Notes: generated from the letters alone by a model not told the origin. Counted from the stretch's first letter, positions 7,981 to 17,839 are shown. The stretch is 64,000 nucleotides of DNA from Flavobacteriales bacterium UBA1986 (GCA_002336245.1 DDDG01000026.1:121224-185223); one strand, 5' to 3'. A program made the numbers and translations.

Positions 7981-9009
7981 ATGTCTTCAATAGAAGAAGC
8001 TTCCGACGATTCGGATGAGCTGTACGAACATTTCAAGATAGAAGTCGACCCCGGTCAGGCTCTGCTGCGCATCGATAAGTTTTTGATGGACCGCATTCCC
8101 GACATCAGTCGATCTCGTTTGCAGGCAGCAGCAAAAGCTGAGGCTCTACTTGTCAATGACAAGCCAGTTAAGTCAAACTACAAGGTAAAACCGTCAGATG
8201 TAATTCAACTTCTTCTGCCTTTTCAAAAGAGAGAACTTGAGCTCATTTCAGAAGACCTTCCGCTCGACATCGTTTACGAAGACGACAGCTTAATACTCTT
8301 GAATAAGCAGGCCGGCTTGGTCGTTCATCCCGGACATGGAAACTATACAGGCACACTCGTAAACGGGCTGATTCATCACTTCGAAAACCTTCCAAATACA
8401 GGAGATGCAAGTCGCCCGGGCCTCGTGCACCGACTCGACAAACTGACGACAGGTTTAATGGTGGTGGCCAAAACGGATTTGGCAATGACTAGCTTGGCAA
8501 AACAGTTTTCTGACCGAACTACCGACCGAACCTATTACGCCTTGGTTTGGGGGGATTTGGAAGAAGGTGGAAGAATAATAGGTCACATTGGAAGAAGCCT
8601 AAAAAACCGCAAGGTGATGCAGGTATTTGAAGACGGTGAATACGGAAAACCTGCGATTACACATTACGAGGTTCTCGAGCGCATGGCTTATGTAACTCTT
8701 GTGAAATGTAAACTTGAGACCGGTCGAACTCACCAGATTCGTTGCCATTTCAAACACATAGGCCATCCGCTATTCTCGGATCCTGAATACGGAGGAGATC
8801 GCATTTTAAAAGGAACCACCTTCACGAAGTACAAGCAGTTCGTGCACAACTGTTTCACAATTTTACCTCGGCAAGCCCTTCATGCAAAGTCACTGGGCTT
8901 CACGCACCCTGTCACACAAGAACGGATGAATTTCGACAGTCAGCTCCCTGCTGATTTGGATGAAGTCATCAATAAGTGGCGCGGGTACATTGGAAGTCGA
9001 AGAGACTAG
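7981..9009 (+). CDS. rluD: RluA/RluD-family 23S rRNA pseudouridine synthase
   Basis: 342 residues: N-terminal S4 RNA-binding domain (LRIDKFLMDRIPDISRSRLQ, about residues 29-75) and a pseudouridine synthase domain with the catalytic HRLDKLTTG motif (Asp153), plus TGRTHQIRCH near residue 250. S4 plus RluA architecture is typical of RluD, which makes the helix-69 pseudouridines of 23S rRNA; RluC-like specificity cannot be excluded. ATG follows the previous stop with no gap. Its TAG interlocks with the menE TAG in a shared CTAG. Confidence 0.9.
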   Translation: MSSIEEASDDSDELYEHFKIEVDPGQALLRIDKFLMDRIPDISRSRLQAAAKAEALLVNDKPVKSNYKVKPSDVIQLLLPFQKRELELISEDLPLDIVYEDDSLILLNKQAGLVVHPGHGNYTGTLVNGLIHHFENLPNTGDASRPGLVHRLDKLTTGLMVVAKTDLAMTSLAKQFSDRTTDRTYYALVWGDLEEGGRIIGHIGRSLKNRKVMQVFEDGEYGKPAITHYEVLERMAYVTLVKCKLETGRTHQIRCHFKHIGHPLFSDPEYGGDRILKGTTFTKYKQFVHNCFTILPRQALHAKSLGFTHPVTQERMNFDSQLPADLDEVINKWRGYIGSRRD

Positions 9010-10034
9010 GTTGCATTCAGCAGACCAATGCTTGCCGAACGATTGACCTTCCCATTGGAAGTTCGAACTAGACTTTGCACCCAATAGACGCGTTTCGGTA
9101 GTTCGTATTTCCCCAATATTTCTTTAAAATCAGGAAGTTCGTGCTCCTCACCTTCAATGACCAGTGCTAGATGCTCGCCAAGAAGCTCATCTCTTTCTCC
9201 AAAGAAAAAGAACGACTCATTGATGTGCATGGAAAGCTCCCTCTCAATGGTTTCAGGAAAGAGTTTGATTCCTCCGGAGTTGATTGCAGAATCGAGACGT
9301 CCCAAAACTTCAAACTCAGATTCAGAATGGATTTTCACGACATCTTTTGTTTGAATCTCTGAGCTTCCTTCTATAAATCGAATCCAGAGTTCATCTTGCT
9401 CTCCAGAGCGAATTTGAATGCCCTCCAGGCACTGAAAAAACTTCGATGGAGCAATTCCATTGAGTGGTCTTAAAGCAATGTGTGAGGCCGTCTCCGTCAT
9501 TCCGTAGGTTTCATAAACCAGAGTCTCCCACGACTGCAGAGTCGATTCTAATGAAGCTGGCACTTGACTACCTCCCAGAATAATTTGTGCGATTTCTGGC
9601 TGCCCGTCTTGCTCTAAGCTCTTCATGAGCTGATGCGGTGTAAATGCCGCAAAATCGTAACTCCGACTGTCATCAATGCTGCTCGAGGCAGGAAGAATGT
9701 GAAGGTCAAAACCACCAATGAGGGCCCGAACGATCATCATTCGGCCACCAATTTTGTCGGCGGGAAGTTGAAGCAATAGTTGGGCGTTCTGAGGAAGTTT
9801 AAATACATTCAGGCTCCTCTGGGCAGAAAGAATGAGCCAAGCTTTGCTCAGTTCAATTTCTTTTGGAGATCCAGTGCTTCCCGAGGTATGACATAGGATG
9901 TTCTCAGAATTGAGCCATTGATCAAGAAAGAGGCAGTGCTCTTTCAACCATAGAATTTCACGATGTTTTAGAATCCACTGTTCAATGCCTTTGCGATCGA
10001 TTCCGGCGGGCAGTATCGTGCGCATTGGAATCAT
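9006..10034 (-). CDS. menE: o-Succinylbenzoate--CoA ligase (short AMP-binding form)
   Basis: 342 residues of the acyl-CoA synthetase superfamily: P-loop CHTSGSTGSPKEIELSK near residues 49-65, VYETYGMTETASHIALR, LGRLDSAINSGGIKLFPETIE, and the C-terminal lysine motif SNGKVNR. It activates o-succinylbenzoate with ATP and CoA in menaquinone synthesis. It is about 100 residues shorter than typical MenE because the N-terminal part is reduced, as is usual for Bacteroidota men clusters as I know them. Last gene of the men cluster; its ATG region overlaps the menC stop by four bases. Confidence 0.9.
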   Translation of the reverse strand: MIPMRTILPAGIDRKGIEQWILKHREILWLKEHCLFLDQWLNSENILCHTSGSTGSPKEIELSKAWLILSAQRSLNVFKLPQNAQLLLQLPADKIGGRMMIVRALIGGFDLHILPASSSIDDSRSYDFAAFTPHQLMKSLEQDGQPEIAQIILGGSQVPASLESTLQSWETLVYETYGMTETASHIALRPLNGIAPSKFFQCLEGIQIRSGEQDELWIRFIEGSSEIQTKDVVKIHSESEFEVLGRLDSAINSGGIKLFPETIERELSMHINESFFFFGERDELLGEHLALVIEGEEHELPDFKEILGKYELPKRVYWVQSLVRTSNGKVNRSASIGLLNAT

Positions 10035-11086
10035 CTAAACAACCTTCGAACATCCCACTCGCCGTGCTTGTCGGTGCGCAATTCTTCTCCATTCATGACA
10101 AGAGGCGAGATGAAGTTGTTTGTAAACAAACCACCCGTTCCCAAGCCTTGGGGTAACTTCAGATTAAACTGAGCCACCCATTGAGCGATGGCATTCAAGC
10201 CAATGTTCGATTCCAAAGCAGAGGTAGCCCACCATTTAATTTGATGTTCTCGTGCAATATCAATCCATTCTTCGCAAGCTGCAAAACCACCAAGCAAACT
10301 TGGTTTCAAGATAATGTAGGCTGGTTTCAAGCGTGAAAGCAAGTCGTCTTTGGCATTTCTGTTATGAACTCCTATCAGCTCCTCATCCAAAGCGATTGGT
10401 ATTGGGCTGTTCTCACAAAGCTCTTTCATGGCAAAAAGATTCCCAGCCTTTATGGGCTGCTCAATAGAATGAATGTTGTACTCCGAAAGTTTCTCTAAAA
10501 CTTTTGCAGCCTTTCGTGGAGAAAACGCTCCATTGGCATCCAATCGAATTTCGATGGCTTTTCCTCCATTGCTCTCACGAATGAATTGAATGAGTTCAAT
10601 TTCCTCTTCCAATTCAAGCGCTCCAATTTTGAGCTTGATGCAGCGAAATTTCTCACGCAATTTTGTCTCAATCTGCTGCCGCATATATTCTGGATCGCCC
10701 ATCCAAATCAATCCGTTTGTCCAGATTCCCTCATTACCTTTTACAAAGGATGTATCGAACAAGGTGAAAGCACTTCCTTCAGACTCAAAGCTTCGAACGC
10801 ACTGTTCGAGCCCAAATTGAATCGAAGGCCAATCGTTCAGATACTCCGGGTGATCTTTGTATTCATCCCATTTATTACAGACCTGCTGAAGCATATCTTC
10901 ATAGTTGACGCGATCGTCGACGCTCAATCCACGAAATATTCCGCATTCTCCAATTCCGAATTTACCGTCGTGCCCTTGCTTAATGATGAAGTAGGTTTCC
11001 TTCTTGTGCATTACACCCCGTGAGGTGCCTGCCGGCTTTTTAAATTGGAGAAGGTATTTTCGGAAATAAGTGTCGCTTGCTGACAT
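10031..11086 (-). CDS. menC: o-Succinylbenzoate synthase
   Basis: 351 residues of the enolase superfamily. Visible: IKLKIG (second-lysine KxK motif region), RLDANGAF (metal Asp), HSIEQPI (metal Glu), ALDEELIG (metal Asp), and YIILKPSLLGGF (catalytic Lys). It dehydrates SHCHC to o-succinylbenzoate in menaquinone synthesis. Start and stop overlap menA and menE by one and four bases, so the three are translationally coupled. Confidence 0.92.
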   Translation of the reverse strand: MSASDTYFRKYLLQFKKPAGTSRGVMHKKETYFIIKQGHDGKFGIGECGIFRGLSVDDRVNYEDMLQQVCNKWDEYKDHPEYLNDWPSIQFGLEQCVRSFESEGSAFTLFDTSFVKGNEGIWTNGLIWMGDPEYMRQQIETKLREKFRCIKLKIGALELEEEIELIQFIRESNGGKAIEIRLDANGAFSPRKAAKVLEKLSEYNIHSIEQPIKAGNLFAMKELCENSPIPIALDEELIGVHNRNAKDDLLSRLKPAYIILKPSLLGGFAACEEWIDIAREHQIKWWATSALESNIGLNAIAQWVAQFNLKLPQGLGTGGLFTNNFISPLVMNGEELRTDKHGEWDVRRLFR

Positions 11087-11982
11087 TAAGAAAGTAAGAT
11101 TAAACTGGCGCCAAAGATTAAACTAAAGAAGAAGGTACCCAAGGCAATACGCTTTAATTCGGGTTCTAATTCCTTAGGGCTCAAAACACGCCGAACCTTC
11201 AGAAGATTATGAATAAAAGGTATGAAGCTCAAGCTAAAAATAAGTCCAGCAACTTCCGTAGAATTGAGGAACCAATAGGTCCAAGAACAAGCCATTCCAA
11301 GAATCAACAGAAATTGATGATAGATACGAGCTCGCTCAAATCCAAGTCGAACGACCAAGGTAATCTTGCCACTTGCAGCATCATTTTCAATGTCGCGCAT
11401 ATTGTTCATGTTCAAAACTGCTGCGCTGAATAGGCCTATGGAGCTTGCCGGAAGCAACACATCCCAAGACCAATACAAACTGTGAAGAAAGAAGCTTCCG
11501 CCAACACCTACGCAACCAAAGAAGAGAAAAACAAAGACATCGCCCAATCCACGATAGCCATATGGATTTTTACCCATGGTGTATCTCAGAGCCGCCGCTA
11601 TGGCCAAAATTCCAAGAATGAGGAATGCAAGACTGGTGAGATCCAATCCTTCAAAAGCCGTGAAAAGCAAAGCAAGTCCAGCTGCAAAAGCGAAAACTGA
11701 GGTTACTACAACAGCTCGCTTCATGGAAGCCATTGAAATTGCACCGCTTTGAACTGCGCGTTCGGGGCCAATTCGATTCTCGTTGTCTGTGCCCTTAATG
11801 GAGTCCCCAAGGTCATTGGCTAGGTTCGATAGGATTTGAAGCAGTACAGTGGTTAAAACCGCCAAATAGAACACTTGTACATTAAACGATCCCTTCGAAA
11901 TGGCGACTAAGCTTCCCAGAACAATCGAAGAGAGCGCTAAGGGCAATGTACGCAACCGAAAGGTTTGTATCCAATGCTTCAT
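11086..11982 (-). CDS. menA: 1,4-Dihydroxy-2-naphthoate polyprenyltransferase
   Basis: 298-residue UbiA-family membrane prenyltransferase with eight or nine hydrophobic segments. The first Asp-rich motif NLANDLGDSIKGTDNENRIGPERAVQ and second NMNNMRDIENDAASGKITLVVRLG bind Mg-prenyl diphosphate. It attaches the isoprenoid tail to DHNA at the inner membrane. About 55 bases separate it from menD, with no promoter or terminator that I can recognise. Confidence 0.92.
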   Translation of the reverse strand: MKHWIQTFRLRTLPLALSSIVLGSLVAISKGSFNVQVFYLAVLTTVLLQILSNLANDLGDSIKGTDNENRIGPERAVQSGAISMASMKRAVVVTSVFAFAAGLALLFTAFEGLDLTSLAFLILGILAIAAALRYTMGKNPYGYRGLGDVFVFLFFGCVGVGGSFFLHSLYWSWDVLLPASSIGLFSAAVLNMNNMRDIENDAASGKITLVVRLGFERARIYHQFLLILGMACSWTYWFLNSTEVAGLIFSLSFIPFIHNLLKVRRVLSPKELEPELKRIALGTFFFSLIFGASLILLS

Positions 11983-12037
11983 GAAAACCCTTCTTGATGG
12001 ATGCCCAAAGGTTCTTGGGTCTGCCCTTTCTTACCAA

Positions 12038-13681
12038 TCATTTCTTCAAAAAGTTGAAATAGTCACGAAGAATTTCGGCGTTCTCCGTACGTGGAGTAAC
12101 AATTTCTAGAATCGTGGCTCCATCACAGGCTTGAAACAAATCCCAGTGAGATTGCCACTCTTCTTGATTCTCAGATTTGAAATAGTTCAAGCCAAATGCC
12201 TTTGCCAAATGCTCGGCTGAAATTTTGTGGTGCGTTTCCATGAAGCGCTGGTACTGAGGAACTTTTTCAGGACCATGAATGAATCTGAAGATTCCTCCCC
12301 CTCCGTTGTTGATGAGCACAATCTTCAAGTTTGGAGGAAACGCCTCATTCCACAAGGCATTGAGATCATATAGAAAGGCGATATCGCCCGTAATCAAGAG
12401 ATTGTTCTTTTCAGATCTACTCGCAAAACCAACAGCTGTTGAACTGCAGCCATCGATGCCGCTCGTTCCACGGTTGGCGTAATAACGAACTCCAGGGGGC
12501 CGCTCGAACAGCTGAGCATATCTCACTGCCGTGCTGTTGGCGAAGTGAAGCACTGAGTCTTGCATTGGAGTGCTCAATATCTGGTTAAACACCCACAAGT
12601 CGGAATAGGTCAGGCGATTGATAAACTCTTGATGCAGTTCTAAGGTCTTCTCATTCAGGTGATGCCATGAAGCTGAAAAGTCTGAATTTGCTTTAGGTTC
12701 AAATGAAGTCAGTATTCGAATAAATTCAGAATCGGCGAGGCGCAGGTCTTCCGTTAAAGCTCCAAAGGTGTCTTGTAGGTAGTCTTCACGGTGCACACGC
12801 CAAACTTTTAAATCAGGAAGTGCGCGCAAATAGGCTTTTATCTTTTTGGAAATCACATGACCACCAAGGTAAATGACAAGGTCTGGAGCAACAAGTTCCA
12901 TCTCAGGCATAAAAACGCGATCTAAGTAGGCCACCGTTCCAATCTCCTCTGTATTGCTGAGGCTTTCGGTCATAATCACCAAACCCGGATGCTGTTGCTT
13001 TAAGTTTTCCAATCCCAACCAAGCTTCGTCAGACTGTCCAATGACAAGCATAGGTCGTTCAGAAGTTTTCCAAACATGTGACAAGCGTTCTAGACTCGAA
13101 GGGCCAACCTTCGTTTGGTAATCCGTTTGAGCAATGATTTGCGGCTGACGTTCCTCTACTTTGGCAATTCCGTATAACGGCTCGTCTAAGGGCACATTGA
13201 GATGTACTGGTCCTGGTTTGCCAGCTTCCGAATGAAGAACCGCCTCATTGATGAGTCGCTCATTCATTGAGCGGCGAGACAATTCTTGAACCCGGATCTC
13301 AGCCTCCCATTTAATCATTCCACCATACACGCCCAATTGGCGTATGGTTTGCCCCTCCCCTTGGTCGATTAAATCTTCTGGTCGATCTGCAGAAAGAATG
13401 ATTAGTGAAACTCCCTGATAGAATGCTTCAGCAACTGCTGGAGCGTAATTCAATAGCGCAGAGCCAGAAGTACAGCATAGTATAGTTGCTCGTTTAGAGT
13501 GCAAGGAACGCCCGAGTGCAAAGAAGCCTGCCGAACGTTCGTCGGCAATCGAATGCAAGTTGAAATTCTCATGCTCAACAAAAGCCTTGATTAAGGGCGC
13601 ATTGCGAGAACCCGGCGAGATAACCACGTCGTAAATTCCGTGCGCAAGAAAGATTTTAAAAAGATTGTGGAAATCGTCCAT
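12038..13681 (-). CDS. menD: SEPHCHC synthase (menaquinone synthesis)
   Basis: 547-residue thiamine-diphosphate enzyme that joins isochorismate and 2-oxoglutarate. Visible: N-terminal VISPGSRNAPLIKAF, HSIADERSAGFFALG, the middle domain, RGTSGIDGCSSTAVGFA, and the ThDP/Mg motif TGDIAFLYDLNAL...INNGGGGIF. Start placed at ATG 13681 (MDDFHNLFKIFLAHGI), the usual family start; the open frame reaches 13771 but that part overlaps menF and lies upstream of a promoter box. Confidence 0.93.
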   Translation of the reverse strand: MDDFHNLFKIFLAHGIYDVVISPGSRNAPLIKAFVEHENFNLHSIADERSAGFFALGRSLHSKRATILCCTSGSALLNYAPAVAEAFYQGVSLIILSADRPEDLIDQGEGQTIRQLGVYGGMIKWEAEIRVQELSRRSMNERLINEAVLHSEAGKPGPVHLNVPLDEPLYGIAKVEERQPQIIAQTDYQTKVGPSSLERLSHVWKTSERPMLVIGQSDEAWLGLENLKQQHPGLVIMTESLSNTEEIGTVAYLDRVFMPEMELVAPDLVIYLGGHVISKKIKAYLRALPDLKVWRVHREDYLQDTFGALTEDLRLADSEFIRILTSFEPKANSDFSASWHHLNEKTLELHQEFINRLTYSDLWVFNQILSTPMQDSVLHFANSTAVRYAQLFERPPGVRYYANRGTSGIDGCSSTAVGFASRSEKNNLLITGDIAFLYDLNALWNEAFPPNLKIVLINNGGGGIFRFIHGPEKVPQYQRFMETHHKISAEHLAKAFGLNYFKSENQEEWQSHWDLFQACDGATILEIVTPRTENAEILRDYFNFLKK

Positions 13682-13691
13682 AGGCTGGCCC

Positions 13692-13699
13692 CAAATATA
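13692..13699 (-). promoter_or_regulatory. -7 promoter box before menD
   Basis: On the minus strand TATATTTG ends 10 bases before the menD ATG. The nearest TTTG (13717-13714) is only 14 bases upstream of the box, shorter than usual, so the -33 element is doubtful. If active, menD-menA-menC-menE have an internal promoter separate from menF. Confidence 0.5.
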
Positions 13700-13719
13700 C
13701 AATCGCCCTCTTACAAAGT

Positions 13720-14673
13720 TCAGTCGAGAAGTGATCGAATGCTTTGAGATTTTAATTCTGTCTCTTCCCACTCAGAGGAAGGAATTGATTCTGCAGTAAC
13801 TCCACCGCCAACAAACAATGTAATCCTCTCATCATCCAACTGGGCACATCTCAAGTTCACGAAGAGAGAAGTACTTCCTCCAACTTGATAAGGCCCTATA
13901 AAACCAGCGTACAAATTTCTTTCGTAACCTTCCATTTCTTGGATTATTTCCAGGGCGAGTGTCTTATCCAAACCACAAACTGCTGGAGTAGGATGAAGTT
14001 CATGAATCAGATTTTCAAGCTGGTCAGACTCCAATTGAAAATCCATTTCCGTGAGGAGGTGTTTTACATTTCCCGCCAAACGCTCCGTAACTTTTCCAAC
14101 ATTCAATGAAGGGTCGTAGTCTTTAAGAATGTGACTCATATACTCTGTGACCAATTCCTGTTCACGAATTTCTTTAGCTGTCCAATTCGAATCTGTGGAC
14201 GGACGCGTTCCAGCCAATGAATAAGTCTTGAACGACTTCCCTTCACCATGAATCAGAACCTCAGGACTGGCACCAAGCCAAATGCCGTGCTGTTCGGATT
14301 CAAGTAGATAAACGAACGCACTTGGCCGATTTGACGAAAGCTGCTCAAAAAGTTGAACGACTGTCTTAGAGCCTCGAGCTTCTTGAATGTTTCGGGAAAA
14401 AACAACCTTCTCAAGTTCATCAGTATTCTTGATTCGCTCAATAATATTTTTGAGACTTGCCTCGTATTCAGAGCGATTCGCTTCGAAGAACTTCTGCCTC
14501 TTAGGAAGCTTCAATTCAGAATTAGATTCTGTCTCTTGTACGATGGACCAACATTTTTCACCACTAAATTCCGAAAAGACAAAGGCTCCTTTTATAAGTC
14601 CATCGCGCAGCATTCCTTGGTAGGAATGAACCTCAAGTTCGTTTGGCAGGCGGTATGTGATTCGTGCTTTCAT
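13720..14673 (-). CDS. menF: Isochorismate synthase
   Basis: 317 residues of the chorismate-binding family. Seen: KVVFSRN near residue 90, FVYLLESEQHGIWLGASPEVL, SLAGTR, EQELVTEYM, LIHELHPTPAVCGLDK, ERNLYAGFIGPYQVGGSTSLFVNLRCA, VGGGVTAES. These include the Mg-binding glutamates and the HPTPAVCG signature. It converts chorismate to isochorismate, the committed step to menaquinone. It is shorter than typical MenF/EntC (~390-430) because the N-terminal half is reduced; all catalytic blocks are present. First gene of the men cluster, directly behind a terminator. Confidence 0.9.
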   Translation of the reverse strand: MKARITYRLPNELEVHSYQGMLRDGLIKGAFVFSEFSGEKCWSIVQETESNSELKLPKRQKFFEANRSEYEASLKNIIERIKNTDELEKVVFSRNIQEARGSKTVVQLFEQLSSNRPSAFVYLLESEQHGIWLGASPEVLIHGEGKSFKTYSLAGTRPSTDSNWTAKEIREQELVTEYMSHILKDYDPSLNVGKVTERLAGNVKHLLTEMDFQLESDQLENLIHELHPTPAVCGLDKTLALEIIQEMEGYERNLYAGFIGPYQVGGSTSLFVNLRCAQLDDERITLFVGGGVTAESIPSSEWEETELKSQSIRSLLD

Positions 14674-14675
14674 TC

Positions 14676-14710
14676 AAAAAAAATCCCCCTTCAAACAAGT
14701 TGAAGAGGGA
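14676..14710 (-). terminator. Rho-independent terminator behind the T9SS gene
   Basis: On the minus strand an 11-position stem (14710-14700 with 14694-14684, one mismatch), 5-base loop, then eight T. It lies between the end of the SprB-repeat protein and the menF start and insulates the two. Confidence 0.8.
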
Positions 14711-14732
14711 CTTACTATAACGTCAGTTCTTT

Positions 14733-17700
14733 TTATCGGTTCAATTGAACTTTAGAAAAAGAAGTTCCTTCCTTATGTTGCACTGAAATCAAGTACATAC
14801 CATTTGGAACTTCAACAAAGTTCAATTTATGTTCTGAACCAGCACTGTAGTTTGTAACAGTTTCAGAGTAAATTACTCTTCCACGAACATCATAAGCAAG
14901 GATTTCAAGCTTACCATCTACATCCAATACAATTTGGAAATCACCACCGTTTGGATTCGGGAACAAGTTCATATCGAAGTTGTTGCTCAATTCCAATAAA
15001 CCAGTAGGAACATTCACTTGAACAGTTGCTGAATCTACACATGCCTGAGCATCTGTTACAACCAACCAATAGTTATTGTTGGGTGCGTTCGCATACACTG
15101 TATCAGTTTCACCAACTACATCGGCGTTCGTCGACCCATTATCAACTCTCCATTGGTAAGTTGAATAAGGCTGATTCGCTCCGTCGATGCTTGCTGTGAT
15201 GTCGGCTTTCCCTTGTCCACCAACATTGCTTTGAGTGAAAACGATGTCCAAATCATCTGGACCATCGACGTTAGCTGTAGCTGTTTTAACACAGCCATCA
15301 CCGTCGATTACCACAACATTGTAAATACCTACAGGAAGATTTGTTTGACTAGAATCGTTGCTACCATTGTCCCAGCTTATGGCGTAAGGAGAAGTTCCTC
15401 CTGAAATATTTACTGCCACGTTTCCTAAGTCATAGCTGCAAGTAACCGTAGACCCCACAGACGAAACAGTCGGTGCATTTGGATCAATCAAAGTCACTGA
15501 TTCAGTGCGAACACAATTGTTGGCATCAACGACTGTAACATCATATGTTCCAGTTGTCAAGTCGATGGAATTGCTTTGGTTTTGACCATTGCTCCATGTG
15601 TAAGAATATGGTGGAACACCACCTGCCGGAAGTACGCTTGCAACACCGTTGTTGGCACCACATGCAGTAGGGTTTGATGAATTTGCCGTCGAAAGAGCCA
15701 AAGTATCTGGATCCATTACAGTTACTGTAATCGTCGCAGAACAGTTGCTGCTGTCTGTAACGGTCACTGAATATGAACCCGCAGAAAGATTGCTCTCAGT
15801 GTCGTTGGAGCCTCCTCCAGCCCATATATAGCTGTAAGAAGGAATACCTGAAGTTACACTAACACTAGCAGAACCATCCGCATCACCAGCACAGGTAGGA
15901 TAGGTAAAGGACCCAGCAATCGTAGGGTTCGCACCAAGAACAGTTACCTGTTCAGAACGCGCGCATCCTACAGTGTCAGTAGCAGTAACGCTGTAAATAT
16001 CTCCCGCGATTCCTGTCAGCCCACTTGTAGTTGCTCCTGTACTCCATTCATATGTGTAAGGCCCATAAGAACCAGTTGCAAGCGCTGTTGCACTTCCGTC
16101 ACTGTTTCCGCATGTAGCATTGACAGAAGAAGAACTCAAGCCCATTTGAGGAAGTTGCCTCACATAAATTGAGTCTTCGTAAGCACATCCAATTTCGTCA
16201 AAAACATTTACCGTATAGTATCCTGGCGAGCCAACAACAATCGAGTCATATAGAGAGTTGTTTGACCAAGTATAAGAATCAAACTCCTTTTCTGTTCTAA
16301 TGGCTCCAGTTCCTTCAAAACAAATCATTGCCGAATCGGCCAATACATTGCGTTGGCCTACTCTACCAAAGTTCGAACGAAGCATTAATGTAATGTTCGC
16401 AACTAACGGATTGACCGTTGAGTGGTATCCATCTCTGAATCCTACGCCATCGTAAAAATCAAGATATAGAAAGGTGTCTGGAGAAGCTTTCGTCGCAGAG
16501 TAACCCAATCCCATATTTGTTGGGTTTGCTTGAACAACAGAAAGAAAGTAGTCACCTGGAGTTAAAATATGGCCGCCGCAACCTATTTCCAAGGAATACC
16601 AAGATGCGGTAGAAGATGAAATTGAAAGAACTCGAGAAGAATCAATGAGAACATCCGGTCCAGGTAGTCCACCTGCCAACGCGCTGTCATTGAATGTATA
16701 CAATCTCAATCGGACTTGCGTACCAACTTGAGGTGAATTAAGATAGAAGGAAGCTGTACTCATAGTATCTGTTTGCCACACTTTAAATTTGTGTCCAAAT
16801 TCAATGACCGAGTTGTTTCCAATACCATTTGAAGCTATGCTGTCATCTCGAGCAAGAACTGTGTCCGTAATTATTATTTGGGTGTAAGCAGTGTCGTTGT
16901 CTGCTACCGTATCGTTCTCGGCAATTGTCACAAATGCTTGGGCTCTATAGAGGCCAGCTGTTGCAGGGGTGAATGCTGAATTTGGAAATATAGAAGTTGA
17001 GTCTTCACCTATGAGTAAAGTATCTACAAGAAAGCTATCTACGTAGGAAGTCCCTAAAACCGATACATCCATTTTGATCCCAGTTATAACTGAATCCCCA
17101 AGATTTTTCGCTTTAGCTGAAAACTCAAAACTTGGATTTTGACCCAATGGAATTTCACGATAACCATTGAAGGAGGTGGCCGGTGTTGTAGAGGCCGTTC
17201 GTAAAGCGCTGGCTCCAGCGTCGTATTCACCACGGATTCCTAGCTCGTATGTAATGGCTCCAAGAAACTGTCTTGTACTGAATGTTGGACCAGAAGCTGG
17301 GCCACCATAACCAACGTTCGGACCAGTTTCAATGGTCAAAGTACCATCTGTAAAAGTAGTCGCACCTCCGGAATAGGTCATATATCTTAATGTTGGACCC
17401 GAAGTGATCGAAACAAAAAATCCGTAGGTAGATCCTGCTGGAATCGTAAGCCCAATATTGCCTCCTACAGCTGAAAGACCACTTCCAGATCCAGTGGCAG
17501 TCCAAGAGCCGAGGCTCGTCCAACCATTACCAGGATTAATGGCGCCAGGAGGTCCGCTGATCGCGGCAGTGTTGTACCATAATTCAACAGTTGCTGTGCC
17601 ACTATTTAAGTAGTATGAAAGACTGTCGATGACAATGTCTACCCCAGTAGCACTGAGATTACAGGTTATACCAGACTGTCCATTGTTGGAGATGAGCGGT

Positions 17701-17786
17701 GGTACTGTGGTTACAGTACCTTGACCAAAGCTGGAAAGAGCGAAAATTGAAAGAAGACTAATAAGTACAATTCTATTCATAATCAA
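14733..17786 (-). CDS. T9SS secreted protein with SprB-like repeats (copy 1)
   Basis: 1017 residues. Signal peptide NRIVLISLLSIFALSSFG/Q; an N-terminal beta domain (~residues 25-185); CARDB-like segment around FSAKAKNLGDSVITGIKMDV; a second beta domain; then about five tandem SprB-like repeats, each ending in GxYxVTVTDxxxC (e.g. LSAGSYSVTVTDSSNC). The C-terminus has a T9SS type A sorting domain (LFPNPNGGDFQIVL, YDVRGRVIYSETV, VPNGMYLISVQHKEG). Such proteins are exported to the cell surface and SprB-like repeats occur in gliding adhesins. A paralogue lies directly upstream. Met1 and Met3 are both possible starts. Confidence 0.85.
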   Translation of the reverse strand: MIMNRIVLISLLSIFALSSFGQGTVTTVPPLISNNGQSGITCNLSATGVDIVIDSLSYYLNSGTATVELWYNTAAISGPPGAINPGNGWTSLGSWTATGSGSGLSAVGGNIGLTIPAGSTYGFFVSITSGPTLRYMTYSGGATTFTDGTLTIETGPNVGYGGPASGPTFSTRQFLGAITYELGIRGEYDAGASALRTASTTPATSFNGYREIPLGQNPSFEFSAKAKNLGDSVITGIKMDVSVLGTSYVDSFLVDTLLIGEDSTSIFPNSAFTPATAGLYRAQAFVTIAENDTVADNDTAYTQIIITDTVLARDDSIASNGIGNNSVIEFGHKFKVWQTDTMSTASFYLNSPQVGTQVRLRLYTFNDSALAGGLPGPDVLIDSSRVLSISSSTASWYSLEIGCGGHILTPGDYFLSVVQANPTNMGLGYSATKASPDTFLYLDFYDGVGFRDGYHSTVNPLVANITLMLRSNFGRVGQRNVLADSAMICFEGTGAIRTEKEFDSYTWSNNSLYDSIVVGSPGYYTVNVFDEIGCAYEDSIYVRQLPQMGLSSSSVNATCGNSDGSATALATGSYGPYTYEWSTGATTSGLTGIAGDIYSVTATDTVGCARSEQVTVLGANPTIAGSFTYPTCAGDADGSASVSVTSGIPSYSYIWAGGGSNDTESNLSAGSYSVTVTDSSNCSATITVTVMDPDTLALSTANSSNPTACGANNGVASVLPAGGVPPYSYTWSNGQNQSNSIDLTTGTYDVTVVDANNCVRTESVTLIDPNAPTVSSVGSTVTCSYDLGNVAVNISGGTSPYAISWDNGSNDSSQTNLPVGIYNVVVIDGDGCVKTATANVDGPDDLDIVFTQSNVGGQGKADITASIDGANQPYSTYQWRVDNGSTNADVVGETDTVYANAPNNNYWLVVTDAQACVDSATVQVNVPTGLLELSNNFDMNLFPNPNGGDFQIVLDVDGKLEILAYDVRGRVIYSETVTNYSAGSEHKLNFVEVPNGMYLISVQHKEGTSFSKVQLNR

Positions 17787-17839
17787 GTATTTGTAGTTGT
17801 GGATGACTAATATATCAAAAAGTCATTTATTACGGGCAC

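Noticed and set aside
10586..11023. 145-codon plus-strand frame opposite menC
   Set aside because: menC is strongly supported by active-site motifs on the other strand; this frame is a shadow with no family features.
12003..12018. Short CCCAA/TTGGG inverted repeat in the menA-menD gap as a terminator
   Set aside because: Only five pairs, no T run; too weak to call.
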